64,000 bases of DNA, from assembly GCA_018401465.1 (NCBI GenBank), contig JAGYKE010000004.1, positions 1,395,857 through 1,459,856 on the forward strand. Reading direction: 5' to 3'. Shown one piece after another: positions 34,500 to 43,003 of the stretch. The notes beneath the pieces were generated by a model. It searched no databases and was not told the DNA's origin. It saw nothing but the letters and a program-made list of their open reading frames with translations. The translations under genes were made by a program, and so were the position numbers. How positions within the stretch are numbered: position 1 is the stretch's first letter; every line of letters begins with the position of its first letter. Origin of the DNA: Aestuariivita sp. (GTDB taxonomy: Bacteria > Pseudomonadota > Alphaproteobacteria > Rhodobacterales > Rhodobacteraceae).

Positions 34500-35240
34500 A
34501 TGCTGGATGTAAGTTATCTGGGTGCAGTTTTCGCGGGTTTGCTCAGTTTTTTGTCACCCTGCATCCTGCCGATGGTGCCGTTCTATCTGTCCTACCTCGC
34601 CGGGGTGGGGATGAACCAGATCTCGGCCGACGCGCGGATCGACACCGCCGTGCGCCGCCGCGCGGTGATCGCTGCGCTGTTTTTCGCCGCCGGTGTCATC
34701 ACCGTCTTCGTGGGCCTTGGCGCGTCAGCCACGCTGTTCGGGCAGCTTGTGCGCGATTGGTTCGACATGCTGCGCTGGGTCGCGGCGGCGATCATCATCG
34801 CGATGGGCCTGCATTTCCTCGGCGTGATCCGGATCGGCATCCTCTATCGGCAGCTGCGCGCCGATACCGGGCAGGTCGCGGATGTGAGCCTTGCGGGCGC
34901 CTATGTCATCGGGCTTGCCTTCGCCTTCGGCTGGACGCCCTGCGTCGGCCCGGTGCTGGCGGCGATCCTGTTCACCGCGGCGGGCGCCGACTCGGCCCTG
35001 CGGGGGGCTGCGCTGCTGTTCACCTACGGGGCGGGCATGACGCTGCCTTTCGTGCTGGCGGCGTTCTTCATCGGGCCCTTCATGCGGTTCATGGCGCGTT
35101 TCCGCCGCCACATGGGCCTTGTGGAAAAGGCGATGGGGATATTGCTCATCCTGTTCGGTGTCCTCATCGCCACCGATTCGGTAAACTACATCGCGCAGTG
35201 GATGATCGAGACGTTCCCGATCTTCACCACCTTCGGCTAG
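34500..35240 (+). CDS. soxV: CcdA-family thiol-disulfide electron carrier SoxV
   Basis: A 246-residue inner-membrane protein of the CcdA/DsbD-core family with six spans. The transmembrane cysteine pair is seen in LSFLSPCILPMVPFYLSYLAG and FAFGWTPCVGPVL. It passes electrons from cytoplasmic thioredoxin to periplasmic SoxW/SoxS. The start at 34500 gives the standard N-terminus MLDVSYLGAVFAG and a length equal to known SoxV; in-frame ATGs at 34461 and 34485 are alternatives. It is followed by soxW at 14 bases. Confidence 0.9.
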   Translation: MLDVSYLGAVFAGLLSFLSPCILPMVPFYLSYLAGVGMNQISADARIDTAVRRRAVIAALFFAAGVITVFVGLGASATLFGQLVRDWFDMLRWVAAAIIIAMGLHFLGVIRIGILYRQLRADTGQVADVSLAGAYVIGLAFAFGWTPCVGPVLAAILFTAAGADSALRGAALLFTYGAGMTLPFVLAAFFIGPFMRFMARFRRHMGLVEKAMGILLILFGVLIATDSVNYIAQWMIETFPIFTTFG

Positions 35241-35254
35241 GGAGGAGACCCGCC

Positions 35255-35833
35255 ATGATCCGACTTTTTGCAACCCTTGCCGCGCTTGTCCTGGCGCTAC
35301 CTTTGGCCGCCGCAGAACTGGGCGATGACGGCCTGCACAAGACGTCGTGGATGCGCGACACGTTCAAGGACCTGAACGAAGACCTTGCCGAGGCGAATGC
35401 CGAAGGCAAGCGGCTGGTCCTGTTTTTCGAACAGCGCGGCTGCATCTACTGCACCAAGATGCACGCCGAGGTCTTCCCTCGCCCCGAGATCGCGTCGTTC
35501 ATCGAAGAGAATTACTTCGTCGTCCAGCTGAACCTGCACGGCGATCTGGAGGTGACCGATTTCGACGGCGAGACGCTGACCGAAAAGCAGATCGCGCGGA
35601 AATGGAACGTTATGTTCACGCCGACGATTCTCTTCCTGCCCGAATCGGTCGAGGATGGCCGGAACGCCGCGGAAGCGGCGGTCGCGGTGATGCCGGGGGC
35701 CTTCGGCGCGGGCACCACGCTCGACATGTTCACCTGGGTGCAGGAAAAGCGCTACGAGCTTGACGGCGATGAGGATTTCCAGCGCTACCATGCCCGCCGC
35801 ATTCAGGAACGCGCCAACGGCGGGACAGACTGA
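35255..35833 (+). CDS. soxW: Periplasmic thioredoxin SoxW
   Basis: A 192-residue exported thioredoxin-like protein with signal peptide LFATLAALVLALPLAAAE, redox motif CIYC (within FFEQRGCIYCTKMHAEVF) and cis-Pro region MFTPTILFLPE. It accepts electrons from SoxV. A GGAGGAGA ribosome site precedes the ATG. It ends 26 bases before the soxX operator palindrome. Confidence 0.9.
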   Translation: MIRLFATLAALVLALPLAAAELGDDGLHKTSWMRDTFKDLNEDLAEANAEGKRLVLFFEQRGCIYCTKMHAEVFPRPEIASFIEENYFVVQLNLHGDLEVTDFDGETLTEKQIARKWNVMFTPTILFLPESVEDGRNAAEAAVAVMPGAFGAGTTLDMFTWVQEKRYELDGDEDFQRYHARRIQERANGGTD

Positions 35834-35858
35834 CGGCAGCCGGCTGGCTGCGGCATCC

Positions 35859-35874
35859 ATTCACACCTGTGAAT
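35859..35874. promoter_or_regulatory. ATTC-N8-GAAT operator upstream of soxX
   Basis: ATTCACACCTGTGAAT is a perfect palindrome (7-bp arms, 2-base centre) in the 101-base gap between soxW and soxX. It matches the SqrR/SoxR-type consensus and recurs nearly unchanged before soxG. It marks a separate soxXYZA promoter. Confidence 0.75.
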
Positions 35875-35934
35875 TTGTTGTTGTGTGAAAGATGCATTGT
35901 GCGCTACGGTATGCAAAAGCGTAAGGGAGGAGTC

Positions 35935-36417
35935 ATGAGACTAGCGCTTGGAATGGCTGCCATGTCGGTCCTTGTGGCCGGCGCGGCACCTGCAGGAGAA
36001 ATCGCGCCCAAGGATGTCGTTTACGACGAATATGGCGCGGTCGAGACATCGCTGACCGGTGTGCCCGGCGATCCGGCGAACGGCGCGGCCGTTCTGGCGA
36101 ACCGCGGCACGGGCAACTGCGTGGCCTGCCACGCGTCCACGGCTCTGGCCGATGTGCCCTTCCACGGCGAAGTCGGGCCCATGCTCGACGGGGCCGGCAG
36201 CCGCTGGTCCGAAGCCGAGTTGCGCGGACTGATCGCCAATGCGAAAATGACCTTCGATGGCACGATCATGCCTGCCTTCTACAAAACATCGGGCTATATC
36301 CGACCGGGCAATGCCTTTACGGGCAAAGCCGCAGAAACACCCGAACTGCCGCCCTTGCTGACAGCGCAGGAAGTGGAAGACGTTGTGGCGTTCCTGATGA
36401 CGCTAAAGGACGAATGA
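35935..36417 (+). CDS. soxX: SoxX, monoheme cytochrome c of the SoxAX complex
   Basis: A 160-residue periplasmic c-type cytochrome. It has a signal peptide (LALGMAAMSVLVAGAAPAG), a haem site CVACH at residues 62-66 and a likely distal Met in GTIMPAFYKTSGYIRP. It pairs with SoxA to attach thiosulfate oxidatively to SoxY. The ATG is preceded by GGGAGGAG. Confidence 0.95.
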   Translation: MRLALGMAAMSVLVAGAAPAGEIAPKDVVYDEYGAVETSLTGVPGDPANGAAVLANRGTGNCVACHASTALADVPFHGEVGPMLDGAGSRWSEAELRGLIANAKMTFDGTIMPAFYKTSGYIRPGNAFTGKAAETPELPPLLTAQEVEDVVAFLMTLKDE

Positions 36418-36457
36418 ACCGGGCCGCGGCCCCTTTCACCGAAACAAGGAGACTGAC

Positions 36458-36877
36458 ATGACCTTTTCCCGTCGCGAAGTGCTCGCCCTGGGTCTCGGCG
36501 CAGCCGCTCTGACGGTTCTGCCTGCCGGCGCCCATGCGGCGACGTCTGACGAACTGATCGCCGCCTTCACCGGCGGTGCGCCGATGGCCGAGACCGGCGT
36601 GACGATTACCGCGCCCGAAATCGCCGAGAACGGCAACACCGTCCCGATCGAGGTTGCCGCCCCCGGCGCGGTGTCGATCATGGTTCTTGCCACGGGCAAC
36701 CCGGTCCCGCCGGTCGCCACCTTCAACTTCGGCCCGCTCGCCGCGGAACAGATGGCCGCGACCCGCATCCGCCTGATGCGGACGCAGGACCTCGTCGCGG
36801 TGGCCAAGATGGCTGACGGCAGCTTCGCCCGCGCAACGGCGAACGTGAAGGTCACCATCGGCGGCTGCGGCGGCTGA
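36458..36877 (+). CDS. soxY: SoxY, sulfur-carrier subunit of SoxYZ
   Basis: A 139-residue protein with a twin-arginine signal (TFSRREVLALGLGAAALTVLPAGAHA) that ends in the carrier motif GGCGG (135-139). C137 on the swinging arm holds the covalently bound sulfur substrate throughout the cycle. The ribosome site is AAGGAGAC. SoxZ, encoded 35 bases on, has no signal and is presumably co-exported with SoxY. Confidence 0.97.
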   Translation: MTFSRREVLALGLGAAALTVLPAGAHAATSDELIAAFTGGAPMAETGVTITAPEIAENGNTVPIEVAAPGAVSIMVLATGNPVPPVATFNFGPLAAEQMAATRIRLMRTQDLVAVAKMADGSFARATANVKVTIGGCGG

Positions 36878-36912
36878 TCCGGGCATTTCCAGATAACGAA
36901 AGGACAACGAAC

Positions 36913-37242
36913 ATGGCATCCGGTGTCAAACCCCGCGTCAAGGCCCCGAAAACCGCCGCAGCCGGCGAAGCGGTCACCCTCAAGACGCTGATCAGCCACA
37001 CGATGGAAAGCGGCCAGCGCAAGGACAGCAGCGGCAACACCATCCCGCGGTCGATCATCAACCGCTTCACCTGCGACTTCAACGGCCAGAACGTCATCGA
37101 CGTGACGCTGGAACCGGCGATCTCGACCAACCCCTACTTCGAATTCATCGCGACCGTGCCGGAAGCGGGCGACTTCAAGTTCACTTGGTACGATGACGAC
37201 GGCTCTGTCTACGAAGACGTCCAGTCGGTCGCCATCGCCTGA
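36913..37242 (+). CDS. soxZ: SoxZ, partner subunit of SoxYZ
   Basis: A 109-residue immunoglobulin-like protein with no signal peptide. Characteristic segments are LISHTMESGQRKDSSGNTIPR and FKFTWYDDDGS. It forms the SoxYZ heterodimer and travels through Tat with SoxY. Confidence 0.96.
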   Translation: MASGVKPRVKAPKTAAAGEAVTLKTLISHTMESGQRKDSSGNTIPRSIINRFTCDFNGQNVIDVTLEPAISTNPYFEFIATVPEAGDFKFTWYDDDGSVYEDVQSVAIA

Positions 37243-37270
37243 CATGCCGCGCAACAGGGAGGAGCAAGGC

Positions 37271-38125
37271 ATGACCCGAGCGAACAAGACCAAAGGACTG
37301 GTAGCCGCGGCAATCGCGGCGCTGGTCGCCCTGCCGGTGGTGGCGGACGAGAACGCCAAGCTGATCGTCAACGACGAGATCGAGATGATCACCGAGGCGC
37401 CCGCGCCCGACCACATGGAAAACATGACCATCATCCGGTCGGGCTGGACCTTCCGCACGAAGGAAACCCAGGCGCTCCAGATGGACGACTTCGAGAACCC
37501 GGGCATGCCCGCGGTCGATGCCGCCATGGATGCCTGGAACACCGTCGAAGGGACCGCGGGCAAGGCCTGCGCCACCTGCCACGAAGGCCCCGAAAGCATG
37601 AAGGGCGTGCGCGCCGTCTACCCGAAGTGGAACGAGGCGGCGGGCGAAGTGCGCACGCTGACCATGCAGATCAACGACTGCCGCACCACCAACATGGGCG
37701 CCGAGGAATGGAAATACATCGCGCCCGAGATGGTCGCGATGGAGGCCCTGATCTCGATGCAGTCGCGCGGCATGCCGGTGAACGTGGCCATCGACGGCCC
37801 CGTTCAGGCGACGTGGGAACAGGGCAAGGAGCTCTACTATACCCGCTTCGGCCAGCTGGAACTGAGCTGCGCGAATTGTCACGAAGACAATTACGACAAC
37901 CTCATCCGGGCCGACCACCTGAGCCAGGGCCATATCAACGGCTTCCCGGTCTACCGTCTGAAGAACACGCGCCTGAACGCCGTGCATGACCGCTTCCGCG
38001 GCTGCATCCGTGACACGCGCGGCGAAACCTTCAGCGTCGGCAGCCCGGAATTCGTGGCGCTCGAGCTCTATGTCGCCAGCCGCGGCAACGGCCTGTCGGT
38101 CGAAGGACCCTCGGTCCGCAACTGA
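37271..38125 (+). CDS. soxA: SoxA, diheme cytochrome c of the SoxAX complex
   Basis: A 284-residue periplasmic cytochrome that, with SoxX, joins thiosulfate to SoxY. After a signal peptide (GLVAAAIAALVALPVVADE) there are two haem sites, CATCH (100-104) and CANCH (200-204). C137 and C245 (FRGCIRDTRGE) fit the axial cysteine ligands, C245 being the active-site persulfide-forming residue. Two CxxCH sites make this the diheme type, as in Paracoccus. It is the last gene of soxXYZA and is followed by a terminator. Confidence 0.96.
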   Translation: MTRANKTKGLVAAAIAALVALPVVADENAKLIVNDEIEMITEAPAPDHMENMTIIRSGWTFRTKETQALQMDDFENPGMPAVDAAMDAWNTVEGTAGKACATCHEGPESMKGVRAVYPKWNEAAGEVRTLTMQINDCRTTNMGAEEWKYIAPEMVAMEALISMQSRGMPVNVAIDGPVQATWEQGKELYYTRFGQLELSCANCHEDNYDNLIRADHLSQGHINGFPVYRLKNTRLNAVHDRFRGCIRDTRGETFSVGSPEFVALELYVASRGNGLSVEGPSVRN

Positions 38126-38134
38126 GCCGGCCCG

Positions 38135-38172
38135 GACCCGCGCCGCTCTCCCTGGCGCGGGTCTTTCTCTAT
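38135..38172 (+). terminator. Rho-independent terminator between soxA and soxB
   Basis: GACCCGCGCC (38135-38144) pairs perfectly with GGCGCGGGTC (38154-38163) over a 9-base loop, followed by TTTCTCTAT. It splits soxXYZA from soxBCDEF into two transcription units. Confidence 0.8.
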
Positions 38173-38179
38173 CTCAATT

Positions 38180-38195
38180 ATTCAAACATGCGAAT
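38180..38195. promoter_or_regulatory. ATTC-N8-GAAT operator upstream of soxB
   Basis: ATTCAAACATGCGAAT stands 30 bases before the soxB ATG, right after the soxA terminator. It keeps both conserved half-sites with exactly eight bases between. A possible -10 TAGTAT follows at 38199-38204. This is the third such site in the locus. Confidence 0.65.
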
Positions 38196-38224
38196 GTCTA
38201 GTATTTGACCGGGATGCAGAACAG

Positions 38225-39922
38225 ATGATCTCACGCCGCGACTTCCTTCAGGTCTCCATGGCCGCATCGGCGCTGTACGGCGCATCTGGCTTCGGCAACT
38301 GGGCACGGCTCGCCGCTCAGCAGGCGCTCACCCAGGATGACCTGTTGTCGTTCGACACGTTCGGCAACGTGTCGCTGATCCATGTCACCGACATTCACGC
38401 GCAGCTGAAGCCGATCTTTTTCCGCGAACCCTCGGTCAATCTCGGCGTCGGCGACAACCGGGGCGCGGTGCCGCACATCACGGGTGCCGATTTCCGTCGC
38501 CTCTACGGCATCGCCGACGGCAGCCCCAGCCATTACGCGCTGTCTTCGGGCGATTTCGACGCACTGGCGCGCAGCTATGGCCGGGTGGGCGGGATGGACC
38601 GCGTCGCGACCGTGGTGAACGCCATCCGCGCCGACCGGCCCGACGCGCTTCTGCTCGACGGCGGCGACACCTGGCATGGCTCGCTCACCTGCTACGAGAC
38701 GCAGGGCCAGGACATGGTCAACGTCATGAACGCGCTCAAGCCCGACGCGATGACCTTCCACTGGGAATTCACCCTTGGGTCAGACCGCGTGGCGGAACTG
38801 GTCGAAAGCCTGCCCTTCGCGGCGCTGGGCCAGAACATATTCGACGCCGAATGGGACGAACCGACCGAGCTGTTCAAGCCCTATGAATTCTTCGAACGCG
38901 GCGGCGTGAAGATCGCCGTGATCGGTCAGGCCTTCCCCTATATGCCCATCGCCAATCCGCGCTGGATGTTTCCCGAATATTCGTTCGGCATCCGCGAAGA
39001 GAACATGGCCGCGATGGTCGACGAGGTGCGCGCGCAGGGCGCCGAACTCGTCGTCGTGCTGTCGCATAACGGCTTCGACGTGGACAAGAAGATGGCGGGC
39101 CGCGTGCCGGGCATCGACGTGATCCTGTCGGGCCACACCCACGACGCGCTGCCCGAACCGGTGCAGGTGGGCCAGACCTTCATCATCGCCTCGGGTTCCA
39201 ACGGCAAATTCGTGAGCCGCGTGGACCTCGACGTGCGCGACGGCCGCATGATGGGCATCCGCCACAAGCTGATCCCGATCTTCTCGGACGTGATCGCGCC
39301 GGATGCGGACATGGCGGCCCTGATCGATGCACAGCGCGCGCCTTTCGCCGACCGCCTGAGCGAAGTGATCGGCCGCACCGAAAGCCTGCTTTACCGCCGG
39401 GGCAACTTCAACGGCACCTGGGACGACCTGATCTGCGACGCGCTTCTGTCTGAGCGCGAGGCCGAGATCGCGCTGTCGCCCGGCGTGCGTTGGGGTCCGT
39501 CTGTCCTGTCGGGTCAGGACATCACGCGCGAGGATATCTGGGGCGTGACCTCCATGACCTACGGAGAGGCCTACCGGACCGAGATGACAGGCGAATTCCT
39601 GCATGTCGTTCTGGAAGACGTGGCCGACAACCTGTTCAACCCCGACCCCTATTACCAGCAGGGCGGGGACATGGTGCGCACCGGCGGCATCGGCTACCGG
39701 ATCGACGTGACCAAGCCGCAGGGCGAACGCATCTCGAACATGACCCTGCTGCGCACCGGCGAACCCATCGACGCCGCGCGCAACTACGTCGTCGCCGGTT
39801 GGGCCAGCGTCAACGAAGGCACCGAAGGCCCGCAGATCTGGGACGTGGTCGAAAACCACATCCGTAAACTGGGCACGGTCACCCTTGCCCCTAACACTTC
39901 CGTCGAACTGATCGAAGGCTGA
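38225..39922 (+). CDS. soxB: SoxB, thiosulfohydrolase
   Basis: A 565-residue dimanganese hydrolase that releases sulfate from SoxY-bound thiosulfonate. It has a twin-arginine signal (ISRRDFLQVSMAASALYG). Metallophosphoesterase motifs are VTDIHAQ, LLLDGGDTWHGS, the SoxB-type FHWEFTLG in place of GNHEF, LSHNGFDVD and LSGHTHDALP. A 5'-nucleotidase C-terminal domain begins at about residue 385. It heads soxBCDEF. Confidence 0.96.
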   Translation: MISRRDFLQVSMAASALYGASGFGNWARLAAQQALTQDDLLSFDTFGNVSLIHVTDIHAQLKPIFFREPSVNLGVGDNRGAVPHITGADFRRLYGIADGSPSHYALSSGDFDALARSYGRVGGMDRVATVVNAIRADRPDALLLDGGDTWHGSLTCYETQGQDMVNVMNALKPDAMTFHWEFTLGSDRVAELVESLPFAALGQNIFDAEWDEPTELFKPYEFFERGGVKIAVIGQAFPYMPIANPRWMFPEYSFGIREENMAAMVDEVRAQGAELVVVLSHNGFDVDKKMAGRVPGIDVILSGHTHDALPEPVQVGQTFIIASGSNGKFVSRVDLDVRDGRMMGIRHKLIPIFSDVIAPDADMAALIDAQRAPFADRLSEVIGRTESLLYRRGNFNGTWDDLICDALLSEREAEIALSPGVRWGPSVLSGQDITREDIWGVTSMTYGEAYRTEMTGEFLHVVLEDVADNLFNPDPYYQQGGDMVRTGGIGYRIDVTKPQGERISNMTLLRTGEPIDAARNYVVAGWASVNEGTEGPQIWDVVENHIRKLGTVTLAPNTSVELIEG

Positions 39923-39954
39923 CGCCTTCGCCAACCCCGAAAGAGAGGTCGCAG

Positions 39955-41229
39955 ATGACAGACAGCTCGAACCCCACCAAACCCTCGCGCCGCGCCTTCC
40001 TGTCAGGGGCGGCGGCAACCGGTGCCGCGCTGGCGGCCAGCAGCGCCGCGGCGCAGTCGCCCGATCCGCTGATCACCGAAGTCCAGCCCTGGGCTTCGGG
40101 TCTCGGCGACGGGGTCGATGCCGCGCCCTATGGCTTGCCCATCCGGCACGAGGCCGACGTGATCCGGCGCAACGTGGAATGGCTGACGGCCGACACGATC
40201 TCGTCGATCAACTTCACGCCCATCCACGCGCTGGACGGCACGATCACGCCGCAGGGCTGCGCGTTCGAGCGTCACCATTCCGGCGCCATCGACATGACCA
40301 AGGGCGACTACCGGCTGATGATCAACGGTCTCGTCGACCGCCCGCTGATCTTCACCTTCGCCGATCTGGAACGGTTTCCGCGCGAAAACCACGTGTATTT
40401 CTGTGAATGCGCCGCCAATACCGGCATGGAATGGGCCGGCGCGCAGCTGAACGGCGCGCAGTTCACGCATGGTATGATCCATAATATGGAATATACCGGC
40501 GTGCCGCTGCGGACGCTTCTGAACGAAGCGGGCCTGTCGGGCGACGTCGCGGGCAAGTGGGTCTATGTCGAAGGGCATGACGCCTCGTCGAACGGCCGGT
40601 CGATCCCGCTCGAAAAGGCGCTGGACGACTGCCTTGTCGCCTTCAGCGCAAATGGCGAGGCGCTGCGCAAGGAACACGGCTACCCCGTGCGTCTTGTCGT
40701 GCCCGGCTGGGAAGGCAACATGTGGGTCAAGTGGCTGCGCCGCGTCGAAGTCATGGACGGACCCGTCGAGTCCCGCGAGGAAACCTCGAAATACACCGAC
40801 ACGCTGGCAGACGGCACCAGCCGCAAGTGGACCTGGGTGATGGACGCCAAGTCGATCATCACCTCGCCCAGCCCGCAGATGCCGATCAAGCACGGCCCCG
40901 GCCCCATGGTCATCTCGGGCCTCGCCTGGTCGGGACATGGCGCGATCACCCGCGTCGACGTCTCGAAGGACGGTGGCAAGACCTGGCAGACCGCGCGTCT
41001 GGCCAAGCCCGGCGAGAAGATGGCGCTGACCCGCTTCTACCTCGATACCGAATGGGATGGCGGCGACATGCTCCTGCAGTCCCGTGCCATCGACGAGACG
41101 GGCTATGTCCAGCCGACCAAGGCACAGCTGCGCGAGATCCGCGGCGAAAACTCGATCTATCACAACAACTGCATCCAGACCTGGCACGTCATGCCGACCG
41201 GGGAGGCCGAAAATGTCGAAGTTTCCTAA
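39955..41229 (+). CDS. soxC: SoxC, molybdopterin sulfane dehydrogenase subunit
   Basis: A 424-residue member of the sulfite-oxidase family that, with SoxD, oxidises the sulfane sulfur left on SoxY. A twin-arginine signal (SRRAFLSGAAATGAALA) is followed by the Mo-cofactor domain, with the metal-ligand cysteine in YFCECAANTGMEW (C152 most likely). A dimerisation domain starts near residue 295. Its 3' end overlaps soxD by 17 bases. Presence of soxC normally predicts full oxidation of thiosulfate without sulfur globules. Confidence 0.95.
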   Translation: MTDSSNPTKPSRRAFLSGAAATGAALAASSAAAQSPDPLITEVQPWASGLGDGVDAAPYGLPIRHEADVIRRNVEWLTADTISSINFTPIHALDGTITPQGCAFERHHSGAIDMTKGDYRLMINGLVDRPLIFTFADLERFPRENHVYFCECAANTGMEWAGAQLNGAQFTHGMIHNMEYTGVPLRTLLNEAGLSGDVAGKWVYVEGHDASSNGRSIPLEKALDDCLVAFSANGEALRKEHGYPVRLVVPGWEGNMWVKWLRRVEVMDGPVESREETSKYTDTLADGTSRKWTWVMDAKSIITSPSPQMPIKHGPGPMVISGLAWSGHGAITRVDVSKDGGKTWQTARLAKPGEKMALTRFYLDTEWDGGDMLLQSRAIDETGYVQPTKAQLREIRGENSIYHNNCIQTWHVMPTGEAENVEVS

Positions 41230-42267
41230 ACTCCTGACCGCGACTGCGGCGCTCACCCTCGCGGCGGCACCCGCCTTCGCCGACACGTTCGGTCTGGGCC
41301 GGGTCGCACTCCCCGAAGAGATCACCGCCTGGGACCTTGATGTCAGCCCCGACGGCACCGGCCTGCCGGTCGGGTCGGGCAACGTGATGGATGGGGACGA
41401 TCTGTTTCAGGAAAACTGCGCGGTTTGCCACGGGGTCTTTGCCGAAGGCTCGGGCAACTGGCCGGAACTGGCGGGCGGCGTAGGCACGCTTGCCGACGAT
41501 GATCCGGTCAAGACTGTGGGCAGCTACTGGCCCCATCTGTCGACCGCGTGGGACTATGTGAACCGCTCCATGCCCTTCGGCAATGCGCAGTCGCTGAACC
41601 CTGACGAAGTCTATGCCATCGTCGCCTACATGCTGTACTCGAACGATCTGGTGGATGATGATTTCACCCTGTCGAACGAGAACTTCCTCGACGTGGCGAT
41701 GCCCAACGCCGACGGCTTCATCGTCGATGACCGCGAAGCGACGGAATATCCCATCTGGCGGGCCGAACCCTGCATGGAAAACTGCAAGGACACGGTGGAA
41801 ATCACGATGCGCGCGCGGGTGCTCGACGTGACGCCTGAAACCGATACACCGGCCGCGCAGACGGAAACCGTGACCGCAGCCGCAGCCGAAGCCCCGCCGA
41901 GACGGCAGCCGCGGCACCGGCCGAGACGGCGGTCGCGGCGCTCGATCCCGCGCTGGTGGCCGAGGGCGAGAAGGTCTTCAAGAAATGCGCCGCCTGCCAT
42001 CAGGTCGGCGAAGGCGCCAAGAACCGCTCCGGCCCGCATCTCAACGGCGTCTTTGGCCGGGTCATCGGCAGCGTCGAGGATTTCCGTTATTCCAAGGGGT
42101 TCGACGCCCTGCGCGACGAAGGACGTGTCTGGGACGAAGCCAGCATGGCCGAATTCCTCACCGCGCCGAAGGCCTATATCAAGGGCAACAAGATGTCCTT
42201 TCCCGGTCTGAAAAAAGAGGAAGATATCCTTGCCGTGGAAGCCTATCTGAAGTCCGTTGGAGGCTGA
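41213..42267 (+). pseudogene. soxD: SoxD, diheme cytochrome c subunit of SoxCD, with apparent -1 frameshift
   Basis: The first frame gives a signal peptide (TATAALTLAAAPAFA) and a cytochrome domain with CAVCH (69-73), then an Ala/Pro/Glu linker. In the linker the frame turns into an Arg-rich readthrough ending at 42211. The second cytochrome domain (CAACHQVGEGAKNRSGPHLNGVFGR, ending YLKSVGG at 42267) is in another frame. Adding one base near 41892-41896 (GCCCC-GCCGAG) restores a repeated APAETA linker and one ~351-residue diheme SoxD. Everything either side is intact, so this is either a sequencing error in a C-run, a recent mutation, or a recoding site. Confidence 0.85.
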
Positions 42268-42273
42268 CGCACG

Positions 42274-42972
42274 ATGATCCGGTCCACCCTTGCCTTGACC
42301 TGCCTTCTGGGCCTCTGGGCCGGCCTGTCCCAGGCCGCGCCCTTGGGTGACCCCGAGGCCGGGAAAAAGGTCTACAACAGTTGCAAGGGCTGCCACGAAG
42401 TGGGCGAGGGGGCCCGGAACGGCGTGGGCCCCCACCTGAACTTCGTGTTCGGACGCAAGGCCGCGGGGCTTGAGGGTTATCGTTACTCCAAGAGCCTCGA
42501 ACGCGCCGGTGTGGCGGGTCTGGAATGGCATGCCGACACGCTCGACGCCTATATCGAGGATCCGCGCGGCTTTGCCTCGGGCACAAGGATGAGCTTCCGG
42601 GGCCTCAAGGACCCGCAGGACCGCGCCAACGTCATCGCCTATCTGCGTCTTTACTCGGACAACCCCGCCAATATTCCCGAAGCGGACCCTACCGCGCGGA
42701 TGTCGGAGTACACCGTGGATGCGGCACTTCTGGCAATGGACGGAGACCGGGAATACGGCCAGTATCTGAGTGGTGAATGCAAGGCCTGTCACCTGTCGGA
42801 CGGCGCAGACGGTATCCCGTCGATCGTCTACTGGCCGGAAGACGACTTCAAGGTCGCGCTTTATGCCTACAAGTCCGGGCAGCGGTTGCATCCGGTCATG
42901 CAGATGATCGCCAGCCGTCTCGGCGACGAAGAGATCGCGGCCCTGGCCGCCTATTTCGAAAACCCGGATTGA
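42274..42972 (+). CDS. soxE: SoxE, diheme cytochrome c of the sulfide dehydrogenase
   Basis: A 232-residue exported cytochrome with signal peptide LALTCLLGLWAGLSQAAP. It has two haem sites, CKGCH (37-41) and CKACH (169-173). The N-terminal domain (GPHLNFVFGRKAAGLEGYRYS) is similar to the C-terminal domain of SoxD, suggesting shared origin. It forms a flavocytochrome c with SoxF. Confidence 0.9.
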   Translation: MIRSTLALTCLLGLWAGLSQAAPLGDPEAGKKVYNSCKGCHEVGEGARNGVGPHLNFVFGRKAAGLEGYRYSKSLERAGVAGLEWHADTLDAYIEDPRGFASGTRMSFRGLKDPQDRANVIAYLRLYSDNPANIPEADPTARMSEYTVDAALLAMDGDREYGQYLSGECKACHLSDGADGIPSIVYWPEDDFKVALYAYKSGQRLHPVMQMIASRLGDEEIAALAAYFENPD

Positions 42973-43003
42973 ACCGGGGCATTCAAGGGAGGAGACCCAG
43001 AGA

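Noticed and set aside
41956-42267. Could the second cytochrome frame be an independent small cytochrome gene?
   Set aside because: It has no signal peptide and no convincing start or ribosome site. It continues the SoxD linker and C-terminal domain once one base is added, so it is the 3' part of soxD.
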